Source of the DNA: JBDWFY01 sp965275915
GTDB lineage: Bacteria > Pseudomonadota > Alphaproteobacteria > Rhizobiales > Stappiaceae
DNA: 64,000 bases
NCBI GenBank assembly: GCA_965275915.1
Contig: CBDHYI010000007.1
Span: 930,001 to 994,000, forward strand
Reading direction: 5' to 3'
Below, piece after piece: positions 8,970 to 17,173 of this stretch; position 1 is the first letter of the stretch, and every line of letters begins with the position of its first letter. Under the pieces are notes generated by a model. It was not told the DNA's origin and ran no database searches. It was given only the letters and a program-made list of their open reading frames with translations. The position numbers were made by a program, and so were the translations under genes.

Positions 8970-10445
8970 ATGCTGCACCGGTCGGGTAAGAGCCGAAACG
9001 CAATCGCGCTGGACGTCGTCTCCTCCAATATCATGATCGCCGATGCAAACGGGGTGATCCAATACATCAACGGAGCTCTCCGCACGTTTTTCGAAGAAAA
9101 ACAGGACGAAATCAAAAAGAACTTCCCTGATTTCTCGCCATCGAAACTCATTGGGACAAACTTCGACATTTTTCACCAAAATCCGGCCCACCAGCGCGAA
9201 ATGATCGCTGCCCTTGACGAGACGCACGAGGCAACCATCACTATCGGCGACGCGACATTCGACCTTCTCGCAACGCCCTTGAAAAGCAGTCACGGCAAGC
9301 GGAGGGGAACTCTGGTCGAATGGAGAGATGCGGAGTTGAGGCTGCAGAATTTCGATTTCCGCCGTCAAATTCAGGCGATCAGCCGGTCGCAGGCCATCGT
9401 CCGTTTCCGCGAAGACGGCACAATTGTTGAGGCGAATGAGAATTTTCTCAACTGCACCGGATATGCCCTTGAGGACATCGTGGGGCAACATCACCGTATT
9501 TTTGTTGAGCCGCGCCAGGCGGAATGCGACGAGTATCAGGCCTTTTGGGAGAAACTGCGCGGCGGTCAGTTTCATTCCGGTGAATATCGGCGGGTGAGCA
9601 AGGGCGGAGACGAAATCTGGCTCAGGGCGACCTACAATCCACTGCACGACGAAGACGGCGAGGTGATTGGTGTCATCCAGTTTGCAACCGATATCACACG
9701 GGAAAAAGAACAGATTGAGCGCCGGAGCCGCGCACAGGAAGAGATCGCCGGCGACCTCACCCAGGTCGCCCAAACAGTCTCCGATGCGAGCCAAAATGCC
9801 AATGACGCTTCAAGCTCCTCTGAAACCACCGCATCAACCGTGCAATCGATTTCAGCGGCAATCGAGGAACTGGTGGCTTCGGTTCAGGAAATCAACAGGC
9901 AGGTTTTGGATGCAAGCAAGATTTCTTCTGATGCTGTCGGCCAGGCCGAGAAAACCAACTCCATCGTTTCGACCTTGTCAGATGCGACGTCTGAGATCGA
10001 AAATGTGGTCAATCTGATTTCCGATATTGCCGAACAGACTAATCTTCTGGCTCTAAACGCAACCATTGAAGCGGCGCGCGCAGGAGAATCAGGCAAGGGT
10101 TTTGCTGTCGTTGCCGCTGAGGTGAAGGAGCTTGCGACTCAAACCGGCAAAGCAACGGATGAAATCACCAGCCGTATCCTCAATGTTCAACGGACGTCGG
10201 TTGATGCGGCAAACGCAATCGGCACCATCACCGAAACGATTTCAAAAATCAGCGAGATTTCCAGCGCAATTTCCTCAGCCGTTGAAGAACAGTCGGTCAC
10301 GACATCCGAGATGTCGTCCAATATGCAGGCCGCCGCAGAAGGTGTGCAAACCATCGACAGAAGCATGCAAGGTATCGCCAGCGCGCTGCAGACGATCAAC
10401 ACATCGACGCAGAACGTCAGAGAAGCCTCGGCAGCGCTGGCCTGA
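8970..10445 (+). CDS. Soluble methyl-accepting chemotaxis protein with two PAS domains
   Basis: 491 aa, no transmembrane segment and no HAMP domain, so it is a cytoplasmic receptor. PAS domain 1 spans about residues 10-110 (NIMIADANGVIQYIN), PAS domain 2 about 130-245 (AIVRFREDGTIVEANENFLN, ending VIQFATDITREKE). The signalling domain fills residues ~260-490, with the conserved hairpin tip AEQTNLLALNATIEAARAGE, which contacts CheA and CheW. The PAS domains probably sense redox state, oxygen or a small ligand. No other chemotaxis gene is nearby. A strong AGGAGAG site precedes the ATG. Confidence 0.9.
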   Translation: MLHRSGKSRNAIALDVVSSNIMIADANGVIQYINGALRTFFEEKQDEIKKNFPDFSPSKLIGTNFDIFHQNPAHQREMIAALDETHEATITIGDATFDLLATPLKSSHGKRRGTLVEWRDAELRLQNFDFRRQIQAISRSQAIVRFREDGTIVEANENFLNCTGYALEDIVGQHHRIFVEPRQAECDEYQAFWEKLRGGQFHSGEYRRVSKGGDEIWLRATYNPLHDEDGEVIGVIQFATDITREKEQIERRSRAQEEIAGDLTQVAQTVSDASQNANDASSSSETTASTVQSISAAIEELVASVQEINRQVLDASKISSDAVGQAEKTNSIVSTLSDATSEIENVVNLISDIAEQTNLLALNATIEAARAGESGKGFAVVAAEVKELATQTGKATDEITSRILNVQRTSVDAANAIGTITETISKISEISSAISSAVEEQSVTTSEMSSNMQAAAEGVQTIDRSMQGIASALQTINTSTQNVREASAALA

Positions 10446-10505
10446 CGCAGCTATCCGGTCAGGCCGAGGCCGTGGGTTCCACAAAAGAGGCGGAAACACA
10501 ACACC

Positions 10506-11369
10506 CTATCCAAAGAGTGCCCGGAAGAGCCCGATTGACTGCCGGAACCCCTGTTCGAAATCGCCGTTACCGGGATGATAGACACTCTCGAATGAAACAA
10601 CGCCGTCATAGGCGTCGGCGCGCAGGGCCCGTGCCAACGGCTCGAACAGCGGACCCAGTTGACCGTCCCCCATCCGGCGCACTTCAAGGGTGGCCCGCGG
10701 CGTATCGACCAGGACATCCTTGATGTGGATGTGGCCGAGATAGCCATCGCGCACAGTGTCGTACCCCTCAGGATAGGCCCGTTCATGACACCAGCAATTG
10801 TTGGCCGGATCCCACAGCACCTTCAAAACATCTTTGGCATCCAGATCGTCAATAAGTTTGCGGGCCGTATAATTCGAGTTGACCATCGTGCCGTTGCCTG
10901 TCTCAACCGCAAGCGTGAGACCCTCAGAACGCGCCAGCTCAACGGCGGGCGCGATCAGCGGCGGCAGCGTCTCCCAGGCACCTCTGGCAACGTTCCATTT
11001 TTCGGCCCCGTTGCTCCCCCAAAGGATCTGCTCTTTTTTCGACGTCATGATCCGTACGAGAGGCGACCCCAGTTCATGCGCCACGGCAATCACGCGTTTC
11101 AGGGCATCCATATGGCGTGTGTGAAGGTCGTCGCCGGGTCTGTTTGCAACCGTCAGTCCCGCAAAGATGTGCCGGGACAGACAGGAGACCGGTTTATTGT
11201 GCTTCTTCAAGAGATCTTTGATGCGCGCAATCTCTTCCCGGGAGTGGTCGCCCACCTCCTTGTCCCAGACAAACTGCAACTCTGCGTAAGTCAGGTTGAA
11301 TTCGTCCATCACCGTCAGCGCATGCGCAAGATCACGGCTGATGCCGTCGCAAATTACACCGAGTTTCAT
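10506..11369 (-). CDS. Sugar phosphate isomerase/epimerase-like TIM-barrel protein
   Basis: 287 aa from ATG at 11369, chosen for the AGGAGGG site just upstream and the family start MKLGVICDG. It belongs to the xylose-isomerase-like TIM-barrel superfamily: strand-end acidic and His residues appear in AVETGNGTMVN, LWDPANNCW, GHIHIKDV and VSFESVYHPG, a typical divalent-metal site. The reaction is probably isomerisation or epimerisation of a sugar or keto acid. It follows the dehydrogenase gene by 10 bp, so the two are co-transcribed and likely serve consecutive steps of one sugar-acid pathway. Exact substrate unknown. Confidence 0.82.
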   Translation of the reverse strand: MKLGVICDGISRDLAHALTVMDEFNLTYAELQFVWDKEVGDHSREEIARIKDLLKKHNKPVSCLSRHIFAGLTVANRPGDDLHTRHMDALKRVIAVAHELGSPLVRIMTSKKEQILWGSNGAEKWNVARGAWETLPPLIAPAVELARSEGLTLAVETGNGTMVNSNYTARKLIDDLDAKDVLKVLWDPANNCWCHERAYPEGYDTVRDGYLGHIHIKDVLVDTPRATLEVRRMGDGQLGPLFEPLARALRADAYDGVVSFESVYHPGNGDFEQGFRQSIGLFRALFG

Positions 11370-11379
11370 GGATTCCCTC

Positions 11380-12270
11380 CTAACGGTGCAACTCAGCACC
11401 GATGATGTCTTCAATCACTCGGGTGACGATCCAGTTGTCGCCATCGGGATATTTTGTCTTTCCCGCATGGAAAAGCTGCATCGCGGTTGACGCCGTATGA
11501 AGCGGTACCCCAAGCTCTTCGGCCATATCGAGTGAGATCGTCAGATCCTTGTGCATCGTCGCGATATGACTGCCGGTTCCCTCGAATTGGCGATCGATGA
11601 TTTTCTCCAGCGCATTGTTGACAACCCCGCAGCCGGCCGAGGACGTCGAGAATACATCCAAAATCACCTGCCCCGGCACGCCGGCTTTCGCCGCCAGCGC
11701 CGCCGCCTCAAATGTTGCCGAGAACTGGGCGCCGATAAGCGACTGCAGGCATGCTTTCACCGTCTGCCCGTCACCGGCGCGTTCGCCCACGCGATGAATA
11801 TTGGCCGAAACCGCCTCCATTACCGGTCTGAAAGTGTCAAGAACCGTATCCGGCGCCGCGGCCATCATCGTCAACGTGCCGCCTTGCGCACCGGGAAAGC
11901 CGCCCGATACCGGGCTGTCGATCAGATGAATGCCCGAGCCGTCCATCGCAGCACCGATTTCCCGTGCCTCACGCGGTTTTATCGTGGCGGTGAGTATGAC
12001 CGCGCCGCCCCTGGCCATCGTTGAGACCAGCCCCTCCGGCCCAAGAATGACGCTCTTTGCCTGATCGCCATTCATCACCATGACATACACGGCCTCAGCA
12101 CCCATGCCGACTGAACCGGCATCCGATTCAGCCTTCCCGCCCATCGCAGCAAAAGCGTCCATTCGCGAGGAAGAAAGATCGAACCCCGCAACCTCAAAAT
12201 TGTTTTTCAGAAGGTTTTTGGCAAGGCCGCTTCCCATATCGCCAAGCCCGATTACGCCGACACGTTTCAT
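11380..12270 (-). CDS. 3-hydroxyisobutyrate / L-threonate dehydrogenase-family oxidoreductase
   Basis: 296 aa beta-hydroxyacid dehydrogenase. The N-terminal Rossmann motif GVIGLGDMGSG, the substrate-binding signature DSPVSGGFPGAQ (residues 118-129) and the catalytic Lys172 in TVKACLQ are intact. The family oxidises 3-hydroxy acids with NAD(P)+. Its pairing with a TIM-barrel isomerase recalls L-threonate/tetronate catabolism (LtnD-type) more than valine breakdown, but no kinase or decarboxylase partner is visible, so the substrate stays open. First gene of a two-gene minus-strand operon; a stem-loop lies about 90 bp upstream. Confidence 0.83.
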   Translation of the reverse strand: MKRVGVIGLGDMGSGLAKNLLKNNFEVAGFDLSSSRMDAFAAMGGKAESDAGSVGMGAEAVYVMVMNGDQAKSVILGPEGLVSTMARGGAVILTATIKPREAREIGAAMDGSGIHLIDSPVSGGFPGAQGGTLTMMAAAPDTVLDTFRPVMEAVSANIHRVGERAGDGQTVKACLQSLIGAQFSATFEAAALAAKAGVPGQVILDVFSTSSAGCGVVNNALEKIIDRQFEGTGSHIATMHKDLTISLDMAEELGVPLHTASTAMQLFHAGKTKYPDGDNWIVTRVIEDIIGAELHR

Positions 12271-12837
12271 TGTCTTCCCTCATATCTGGTCGGCTTCGCT
12301 TCTTAGGGCAATTCTCGCGATCCCTGGATCGCATGAAATGCCCCAACTCTTTGTTTTCACGCGTATCCTTGTCGCGAAGGTGGTTCAACCTTCACGGGAT
12401 ACGCTATAGTGGCAAAACCGACTCCCTGTTAATCAAGCCGCCATCGACCCGCAAAGGCCGGCGGTGGCACGAAGGCCATTTGAACATCTGCACAAGACGG
12501 CACCATTGCCTGCGCAAACAGGCGTTGCGACTCAAGACAGGTCGCAACCGGGTTACCGGACCCCGACAGGTCGTTCATATGACAGAATTGAGAATTTCAC
12601 CGACGACAGACGATCACGTCTTTGGCGGGCGAACACGGTCCCAAAAGGAATCCTCAGTGTGTCCGCAATCAGAGACAGCAGTATGGCAAATTCTGCGTTT
12701 CAGAAAAAGCTGAATCCGAAGCCGCGAATGTCAGACCCGCAAAAAGGCCCTTTTTGCAAACAGCTCTGCGCTCTCAGCCGGCCGGGACCGTTCTGATGAA
12801 ACGTCGGGCAGATCTGTCTTTATCGCATGGAGAAAAA
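12271..12837. other. 567-bp gap with inverted repeats, no convincing gene
   Basis: Several short frames exist but none resembles a known protein. Two structures stand out. One is a bipartite stem-loop at 12361-12404 with outer arms GCGTATCC/GGATACGC and inner arms GAAGGT/ACCTTC. The other is a hairpin GCAAAAAGgccCTTTTTGC near 12738-12756. The first lies in the upstream region of the minus-strand dehydrogenase operon and could be an operator or attenuator; the second lacks a run of T beyond its arms and is ambiguous. Confidence 0.4.
12361..12404. repeat. Bipartite inverted repeat / stem-loop
   Basis: Outer 8-bp arms GCGTATCC (12361-12368) and GGATACGC (12397-12404) enclose inner 6-bp arms GAAGGT (12376-12381) and ACCTTC (12388-12393) around a 6-nt loop. 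No T-run follows on either strand, so it is not an ordinary terminator. It may be a regulatory hairpin for the dehydrogenase/isomerase operon that starts at 12270. Confidence 0.45.
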
Positions 12838-12912
12838 TGGTGGGCGTAACAAGGATTGAACTTGTGACCTCCTCGATGTCAACGAGGCGCTCTCCCGCTG
12901 AGCTATACGCCC
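12838..12912 (-). tRNA. tRNA-Val (anticodon GAC)
   Basis: Read on the minus strand from 12912. Acceptor arms GGGCGTA and TACGCCC pair fully, the D-stem is GCTC/GAGC, the anticodon stem CCTCG/CGAGG holds the loop TTGACAT (anticodon GAC, valine), and the T-arm ACAAG-TTCAATC-CTTGT is intact. The 3' CCA is encoded (12838-12840). 75 nt in total. The nearby tRNA-Val/cpdR arrangement is familiar from Hyphomicrobiales genomes. Confidence 0.95.
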
Positions 12913-13118
12913 ATTTTTCGCGTTTTCGATCCGATAGAACGGATGTTTTGCAGGCCTTCTTTAGCAACTGCTCAGGTGACGAGCCATATAGCGAGGTTGG
13001 CGGTCCGATGCAAGCCCGTTTTAGCCTTCCGGAGCCCGTATCTTTTCACAAAGCGGCCCTATCCGGCACCGCGTCTGCAAACTCTTGAGATATGGGCCAT
13101 GCATGAATGCAGGTCAAA

Positions 13119-13478
13119 TCACGCTGCCAACATCTTTTCGACTTCGTTCACCAGTTCCCGCAGATGGAAAGGTTTTGACAGGACCTTGGCGTCTTTTGGA
13201 GCATTGGAATCGGGATTAAGTGCAACCGCGGCAAAGCCGGTGATAAACATGACCTTCAGATCAGGATCGAGTTGCGTCGCCCGCCGCGCCAGTTCTATGC
13301 CGTCCATCTCCGGCATGACAATGTCCGTCAAAAGCAGTGCAAACGGTTCTTCCCTCAGCCGTTCGTAAGCACTCATACCATTGTCGAAGGAGGTTACCTG
13401 GTAACCGGCCTTGTCGAGCGCCTTCTCCAAAAACCGGCGCATATCTTCATCGTCTTCGGCAAGTAAAATGCGCGACAT
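13119..13478 (-). CDS. cpdR: Single-domain response regulator CpdR
   Basis: 119 aa receiver domain with no output domain. Phosphoacceptor Asp52 (LLLTDIVMPEMDG), acidic pocket AEDDED and conserved Lys102 (VLSKPF) are present. In Caulobacter and Sinorhizobium, unphosphorylated CpdR directs ClpXP to the pole and controls degradation of cell-cycle proteins such as CtrA; the DivJ/CckA-ChpT relay phosphorylates it. ATG at 13478 matches the usual family length; one 27 bp upstream would add an atypical leader. Divergent from the amidohydrolase gene, the order usual for this order of bacteria. Confidence 0.88.
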   Translation of the reverse strand: MSRILLAEDDEDMRRFLEKALDKAGYQVTSFDNGMSAYERLREEPFALLLTDIVMPEMDGIELARRATQLDPDLKVMFITGFAAVALNPDSNAPKDAKVLSKPFHLRELVNEVEKMLAA

Positions 13479-13723
13479 ATTCGTTCCGTCAGCCTGATTG
13501 TTCATTTTTGGCCATAGTCATGGCCGTTTTATGGTGTGCCTCACTCCAAGCGGCTGCCTTGATAGCAAATCACAGCATGCGGGGGAGGTAAATAACAGAA
13601 GTCCGCGCCGGGAGAAAGATCACGGATTTGTTTCGTTCTTGTGTGGACAGATGGGGTGAATTGCGGGCAACATAGTATGGAAAATCGCGACAATCGGTTA
13701 ACATAATCGAAAATACGGATGAT

Positions 13724-13742
13724 AATCGGATCTGATCCGATT
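13724..13742. promoter_or_regulatory. Perfect palindrome between cpdR and the amidohydrolase gene
   Basis: AATCGGATC-t-GATCCGATT, 9-bp perfect arms around one base, 29 bp before the start of the amidohydrolase gene and within the divergent intergenic region. The spacing fits a dimeric repressor site. No matching regulator is recognised nearby. Confidence 0.4.
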
Positions 13743-13771
13743 TCGGAACGGGAACAAGCGGAGGAAACCAT

Positions 13772-14662
13772 ATGCGCATAGTTGCGGGCTTCAACGAAGT
13801 CCCTCCCGTTGAAGTTATTGTGCCGCATCAGCAATCCGTTCCTTTTGTTTTCAACTCCCCCCACAGCGGAAAATGTTACCCGAAATCGTTTATCGCAGCG
13901 TCCCGGCTCGATTCCCTCTCCATTCGCCGGTCCGAAGACGCCTTTGTCGACTATCTTTTTGACGATGTTGTCGCAGAAGGTGCGCCGTTGATCCGGGCCA
14001 ATTTTCCACGTGCGTTTCTGGACGTGAACAGGGAACCGTACGAACTCGATCCGAAAATGTTTAACGGCCGCCTGCCAAGCTATGCCAATACGCGCTCTCT
14101 GCGGGTCGCCGGCGGTCTGGGCACTATTGCCCGGGTCGTGGGGGAATCTCAGGAAATCTACCGCCAAAGGCTGGACGTCAGCGAAGGCCTGAACCGGATC
14201 GAGAAGCTTTATAAGCCCTTCCATCAGACCATTCGCCGCACATTGGCGCGAACGCACGTCACGTTTGGCCATGCCATTTTGATTGACTGTCACTCCATGC
14301 CGTCCACAGTCCGCGGCCACGATGTGCGCAATCGACCGGACTTTATTCTCGGTGACCGGTACGGAACCAGTTGCATGCCGACGCTCACGCGGGTCGCCGA
14401 GAAGTTTCTGAAGGACTGCGGCTATTCCGTGAGCCGCAACAAACCTTATGCCGGTGGTTTCATTACCGAACATTACGGCCGGCCCGCCCGGGGTCTGCAT
14501 GCAATGCAAATTGAAATCAATCGGGGCCTCTATATGCACGAGGCCGAGATTTGCCTTTCTGACCGTGCGGATCGATTGAAAACAGACCTGTCCGAACTCT
14601 GCCGCTATCTCATGACCCTGCCGGATTACATCTTCAGCGCCGAGCCCATTGCGGCCGAATAA
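13772..14662 (+). CDS. N-formylglutamate amidohydrolase family protein
   Basis: 296 aa. Family landmarks are VFNSPHSGKCYP at about residues 26-37, LIRANFPRAFLDVNREPYE, the metal-binding ILIDCHSMPS and a C-terminal GRPARGLHAMQIEINRGLY. HutG-type enzymes deformylate N-formyl-L-glutamate in histidine catabolism, but copies paired with cpdR lack other hut genes, as here, so the true substrate may be a different formylated or acylated amino acid. ATG at 13772 follows a GGAGGAAAC site. Histidine-use genes are absent from the window. Family is secure; substrate is not. Confidence 0.85.
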   Translation: MRIVAGFNEVPPVEVIVPHQQSVPFVFNSPHSGKCYPKSFIAASRLDSLSIRRSEDAFVDYLFDDVVAEGAPLIRANFPRAFLDVNREPYELDPKMFNGRLPSYANTRSLRVAGGLGTIARVVGESQEIYRQRLDVSEGLNRIEKLYKPFHQTIRRTLARTHVTFGHAILIDCHSMPSTVRGHDVRNRPDFILGDRYGTSCMPTLTRVAEKFLKDCGYSVSRNKPYAGGFITEHYGRPARGLHAMQIEINRGLYMHEAEICLSDRADRLKTDLSELCRYLMTLPDYIFSAEPIAAE

Positions 14663-14719
14663 TCCTCCGGACAAACCCGCAACCGCCCCCCTGTTCCTGC
14701 ATCACGACAGGACCAGCCA

Positions 14720-14814
14720 TAAAAAAAGACCGCACTCAAAATGAATTGAGGCGGCCTAAGTCTAGGGAGGAAACGCCCTTAAGGGCGGTGGGCATGACGT
14801 GGTCATGCCGCACT
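14720..14814 (-). ncRNA. mmgR: MmgR / suhB-family trans-acting small RNA (alpha-r8 type)
   Basis: Minus strand, about 94 nt. After the likely start near 14814 comes a 5' hairpin (GGCATGAC...GTCATGCC), then GCCCTTAAGGGC, the exposed conserved stretch GTTTCCTCCCTAGACTTAGG, and a terminator hairpin (GCCGCCTCAA / TTGAGTGCGG) ending in seven U residues. The UUUCCUCCC stretch is complementary to Shine-Dalgarno sequences, as expected for an antisense repressor of translation. Known relatives lie near suhB/hisN-type genes in Rhizobiales; in Sinorhizobium MmgR restrains polyhydroxybutyrate accumulation. Identification rests on the conserved motif, the architecture and its place beside hisN. Confidence 0.82.
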
Positions 14815-14819
14815 GCAAC

Positions 14820-14848
14820 AATATAGGCTTGCGCCGCACAAAAGTCAA
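14820..14848 (-). promoter_or_regulatory. Sigma-70-type promoter of the small RNA
   Basis: On the minus strand, -35 TTGACT (14848-14843) and -10 TATATT (14825-14820) are separated by exactly 17 bp, placing the start at about 14814-14813. This is the best consensus promoter in the window and fits a strongly expressed small RNA. Confidence 0.8.
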
Positions 14849-15119
14849 TATTTTTATTTTTTGGTAAAAGAATTAAATCGAAAAACCCATTGCGGACAAC
14901 CGATTAAGGTCGCTTCGGTATCGGCTGATTTTGCGAACTCCGAAAGACAACTTCATGAACAAACGGGAGGAGCGTTGCGATGCTCCGGAATCAGAAGGTT
15001 CCCTTTACGGGCTTGAAGTTTCGACACCGTTTTCCCATAAGGAGACCAGATGTCGCGCGGATGCATAGTCTCGATGATCCTGTTTGTCGCTGCATAAGAC
15101 CCGAAAACCGGAGCTGACA

Positions 15120-15911
15120 ATGGAAAAATCTGAGGAATTCCTTCAGTTCATGCACAGGCTTGCGGATGCATCCGATCGTGTCACCCATCAACATTTCCGG
15201 GATGAAATCGGCGTCGAAAACAAGAAAGTCGGCAGCTTTGACCCCGTTACAGTCGCCGACAGGGGAGCAGAAGAAGCCATCCGGGCCCTGATTGAGCAGC
15301 ATTATCCCGGCCACGGCATTATCGGCGAGGAATATGGCTCGGTCCGTACCGAAGCGGAGTATGTATGGGTTCTGGATCCTATTGACGGAACCCGTGCCTA
15401 CATATCCGGTTTGCCGATATGGGGCACTCTTATCGGGCTGCTGTATAAAGGAAAAGCGGCCATCGGCATGATGTCGCAGCCCCACACGAAAGAGCGCTTC
15501 TTCGGAGATGGAAAGCAGTCGTTTATTCGCTATGGCGACCACGTCCGACCGCTGAAAACAAGGCCCTGCGGTGCCATGGGCGATGCAACCATGTTCACCA
15601 CCTCTCCGGCTCTGTTCGACGAACGGGAACGTCCGCTTTATGATCGCGTGGAAGCGCAGGTGCGGATGCCCCGCTACGGAACCGACTGCTACGGTTATGC
15701 CATGATTTCGGCGGGACAATGCGATCTGGTTATTGAATCGGGCCTGCAGATCTACGATATCGCCGCCCTGATACCGATTGTTCACGGGGCCGGCGGCATC
15801 ATCACGGACTGGCAGGGCGGCTCCGCCGAGCAGGGCGGTCAGGTTGTTGCATGCGGCGACAAACAGCTGCACGCCGCAGTGCTGCGCGAACTGAGCGGCG
15901 AACGACCCTAA
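15120..15911 (+). CDS. hisN: Inositol-monophosphatase-family histidinol-phosphatase
   Basis: 263 aa from ATG at 15120 (CCGGAG site 7 bp upstream; an upstream start at 15084 is less likely). Metal-site motifs are complete: VTVADRGAEE (Asp47), IIGEEYG (Glu70/Glu71) and DPIDGTRAY (Asp86, Asp89). The family dephosphorylates histidinol phosphate or inositol phosphates. The TRAY ending of the DPIDGT motif and the rhizobial neighbourhood favour HisN, which completes histidine biosynthesis in bacteria lacking the HisB phosphatase. A SuhB-like inositol phosphatase remains possible. Follows the small RNA on the opposite strand. Confidence 0.82.
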   Translation: MEKSEEFLQFMHRLADASDRVTHQHFRDEIGVENKKVGSFDPVTVADRGAEEAIRALIEQHYPGHGIIGEEYGSVRTEAEYVWVLDPIDGTRAYISGLPIWGTLIGLLYKGKAAIGMMSQPHTKERFFGDGKQSFIRYGDHVRPLKTRPCGAMGDATMFTTSPALFDERERPLYDRVEAQVRMPRYGTDCYGYAMISAGQCDLVIESGLQIYDIAALIPIVHGAGGIITDWQGGSAEQGGQVVACGDKQLHAAVLRELSGERP

Positions 15912-15926
15912 TCGACGCGCGTTGGA

Positions 15927-16868
15927 TTATCTGGCAGGAACAAACGCGTCGAACGCGGCCCAGAACTGTTCCCGAATAAAATCGCGCTCCAGCAGCAATT
16001 CATGCCTGGCACCGGCAAGCTCAATGTAATTTGTCATCGGTATTCGCGCAGCAAGACTTTCCGATGTGACGCTGGACACGATTTCATCGGCCGCACCGGC
16101 GACAATCAGCATCGGCAGCCTGACATCCGGCCCGAACTCAGGATCGGCAAAGACATCCATGGCACGCCCGGCCGCATGAAGCCAGCCGATAGTCGGAGCA
16201 CCGATGGCGAGGTCCGGAGCTTCCCTTTGAACGGTTCGGGCCCGCTCGAAGCGGACCCTGTCCGATGTTACAAGATTGCCTTCAAACGGGTCGTTCAGAT
16301 AATCGGCCTGCGAGATGCCGGGAATGTGGGATCCGCTAAGCCCGATTGCGCTAAGGACTCCCACGATTCTTTTCAGCAGCTTTGGAGAAATTCCAATGTT
16401 GCCAAAACCAAGAAACGGCGCGGAAAGCACGACCCTGTCAAAACGCAAAAGATATTTCTTCGCCGCCAGCATCATAATCGTTCCTCCGGTCGAATGAGCC
16501 AGCGCGTAATGGGGACTCGGGCTGTCCGGCAGCACAATCTCGGTAAAAACGGAATCAAGATCGACAATATACTCCCGAAAGGTCCTGACATGCCCCTTTT
16601 TAGGGTTTCTCAGGAGCCGGGAGGACCGCCCCTGCCCTCTCCAGTCAAACGCGACAACGGCAAATCCCCGTTCGCGCAGATCTCTGATCACTTCGAAATA
16701 TTTTTCGATAAACTCCGTTCGCCCCTGCAGAACCGTCACCGTACCGCGAATTGGACTGGTGTTTGCCGGCCAACGGGCATATCGCAGGACTTTGTTGTCC
16801 GGCGTCGTCACCGTTCCCACCGTTGCACCTTCGGGAACGGGATTATCGGGCAGATCGACAAGTTCCAT
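15927..16868 (-). CDS. Alpha/beta hydrolase, lysophospholipase (PldB-like)
   Basis: 313 aa, no signal peptide. The nucleophile elbow is ALAHSTGG with Ser126; the acid is probably Asp in VAGAADEIV and the base His in GARHELLLE. The segment VAFDWRGQGRSSRL is typical of the monoacylglycerol lipase/lysophospholipase L2 branch. It probably removes an acyl chain from lysophospholipids or monoglycerides. It converges on hisN with a 15-bp gap. Single gene; substrate inferred from family only. Confidence 0.83.
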   Translation of the reverse strand: MELVDLPDNPVPEGATVGTVTTPDNKVLRYARWPANTSPIRGTVTVLQGRTEFIEKYFEVIRDLRERGFAVVAFDWRGQGRSSRLLRNPKKGHVRTFREYIVDLDSVFTEIVLPDSPSPHYALAHSTGGTIMMLAAKKYLLRFDRVVLSAPFLGFGNIGISPKLLKRIVGVLSAIGLSGSHIPGISQADYLNDPFEGNLVTSDRVRFERARTVQREAPDLAIGAPTIGWLHAAGRAMDVFADPEFGPDVRLPMLIVAGAADEIVSSVTSESLAARIPMTNYIELAGARHELLLERDFIREQFWAAFDAFVPAR

Positions 16869-17173
16869 AAAAAGACATCCGCATTTTCGAGACGATCGTG
16901 AGGGCGGGCGGATTGGAAATCCTGCCGATCTGAAACCGTGAATCGCGCAAGCTTATCGTGCTCACCGGGCACACTCAACATTATGCGTAACGTATATCTG
17001 CAGGCTGTTGCAATCCACTTCGAGCATGCCTTTTCTGTGCTGGGTCATTGACCAAGGCCCTTCTGGTTGCCGGTTTCAAAGATCCGACCTCTCAGCATGA
17101 CAAAGGCGGTTGGCCGACCGGTCAACCGCCTTTTGAGATTTGGTCTTACGCCCTCTTGGGCATGGATCACCGA
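16869..17173. other. Intergenic stretch with one terminator
   Basis: About 305 bp between two minus-strand genes. Apart from the terminator at 17102-17133 nothing coding or conserved is recognised; the part next to 16868 should contain the hydrolase promoter. Confidence 0.5.
17102..17133 (-). terminator. Rho-independent-type hairpin
   Basis: AAAGGCGGTTG (17102-17112) and CAACCGCCTTT (17123-17133) form an 11-bp stem with a 10-nt loop. A short T-run follows on each strand side. It lies 40 bp after the stop of the minus-strand gene at 17174 and should end its transcript. Confidence 0.75.

Noticed and set aside
8949..9794. 281-codon minus-strand frame over the chemoreceptor gene
   Set aside because: Antisense to PAS domains with clear matches; no start context or known family.
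12464..12796. 110-codon plus-strand frame in the gap before tRNA-Val
   Set aside because: Composition is not protein-like, there is no ribosome-binding site, and it resembles nothing known.
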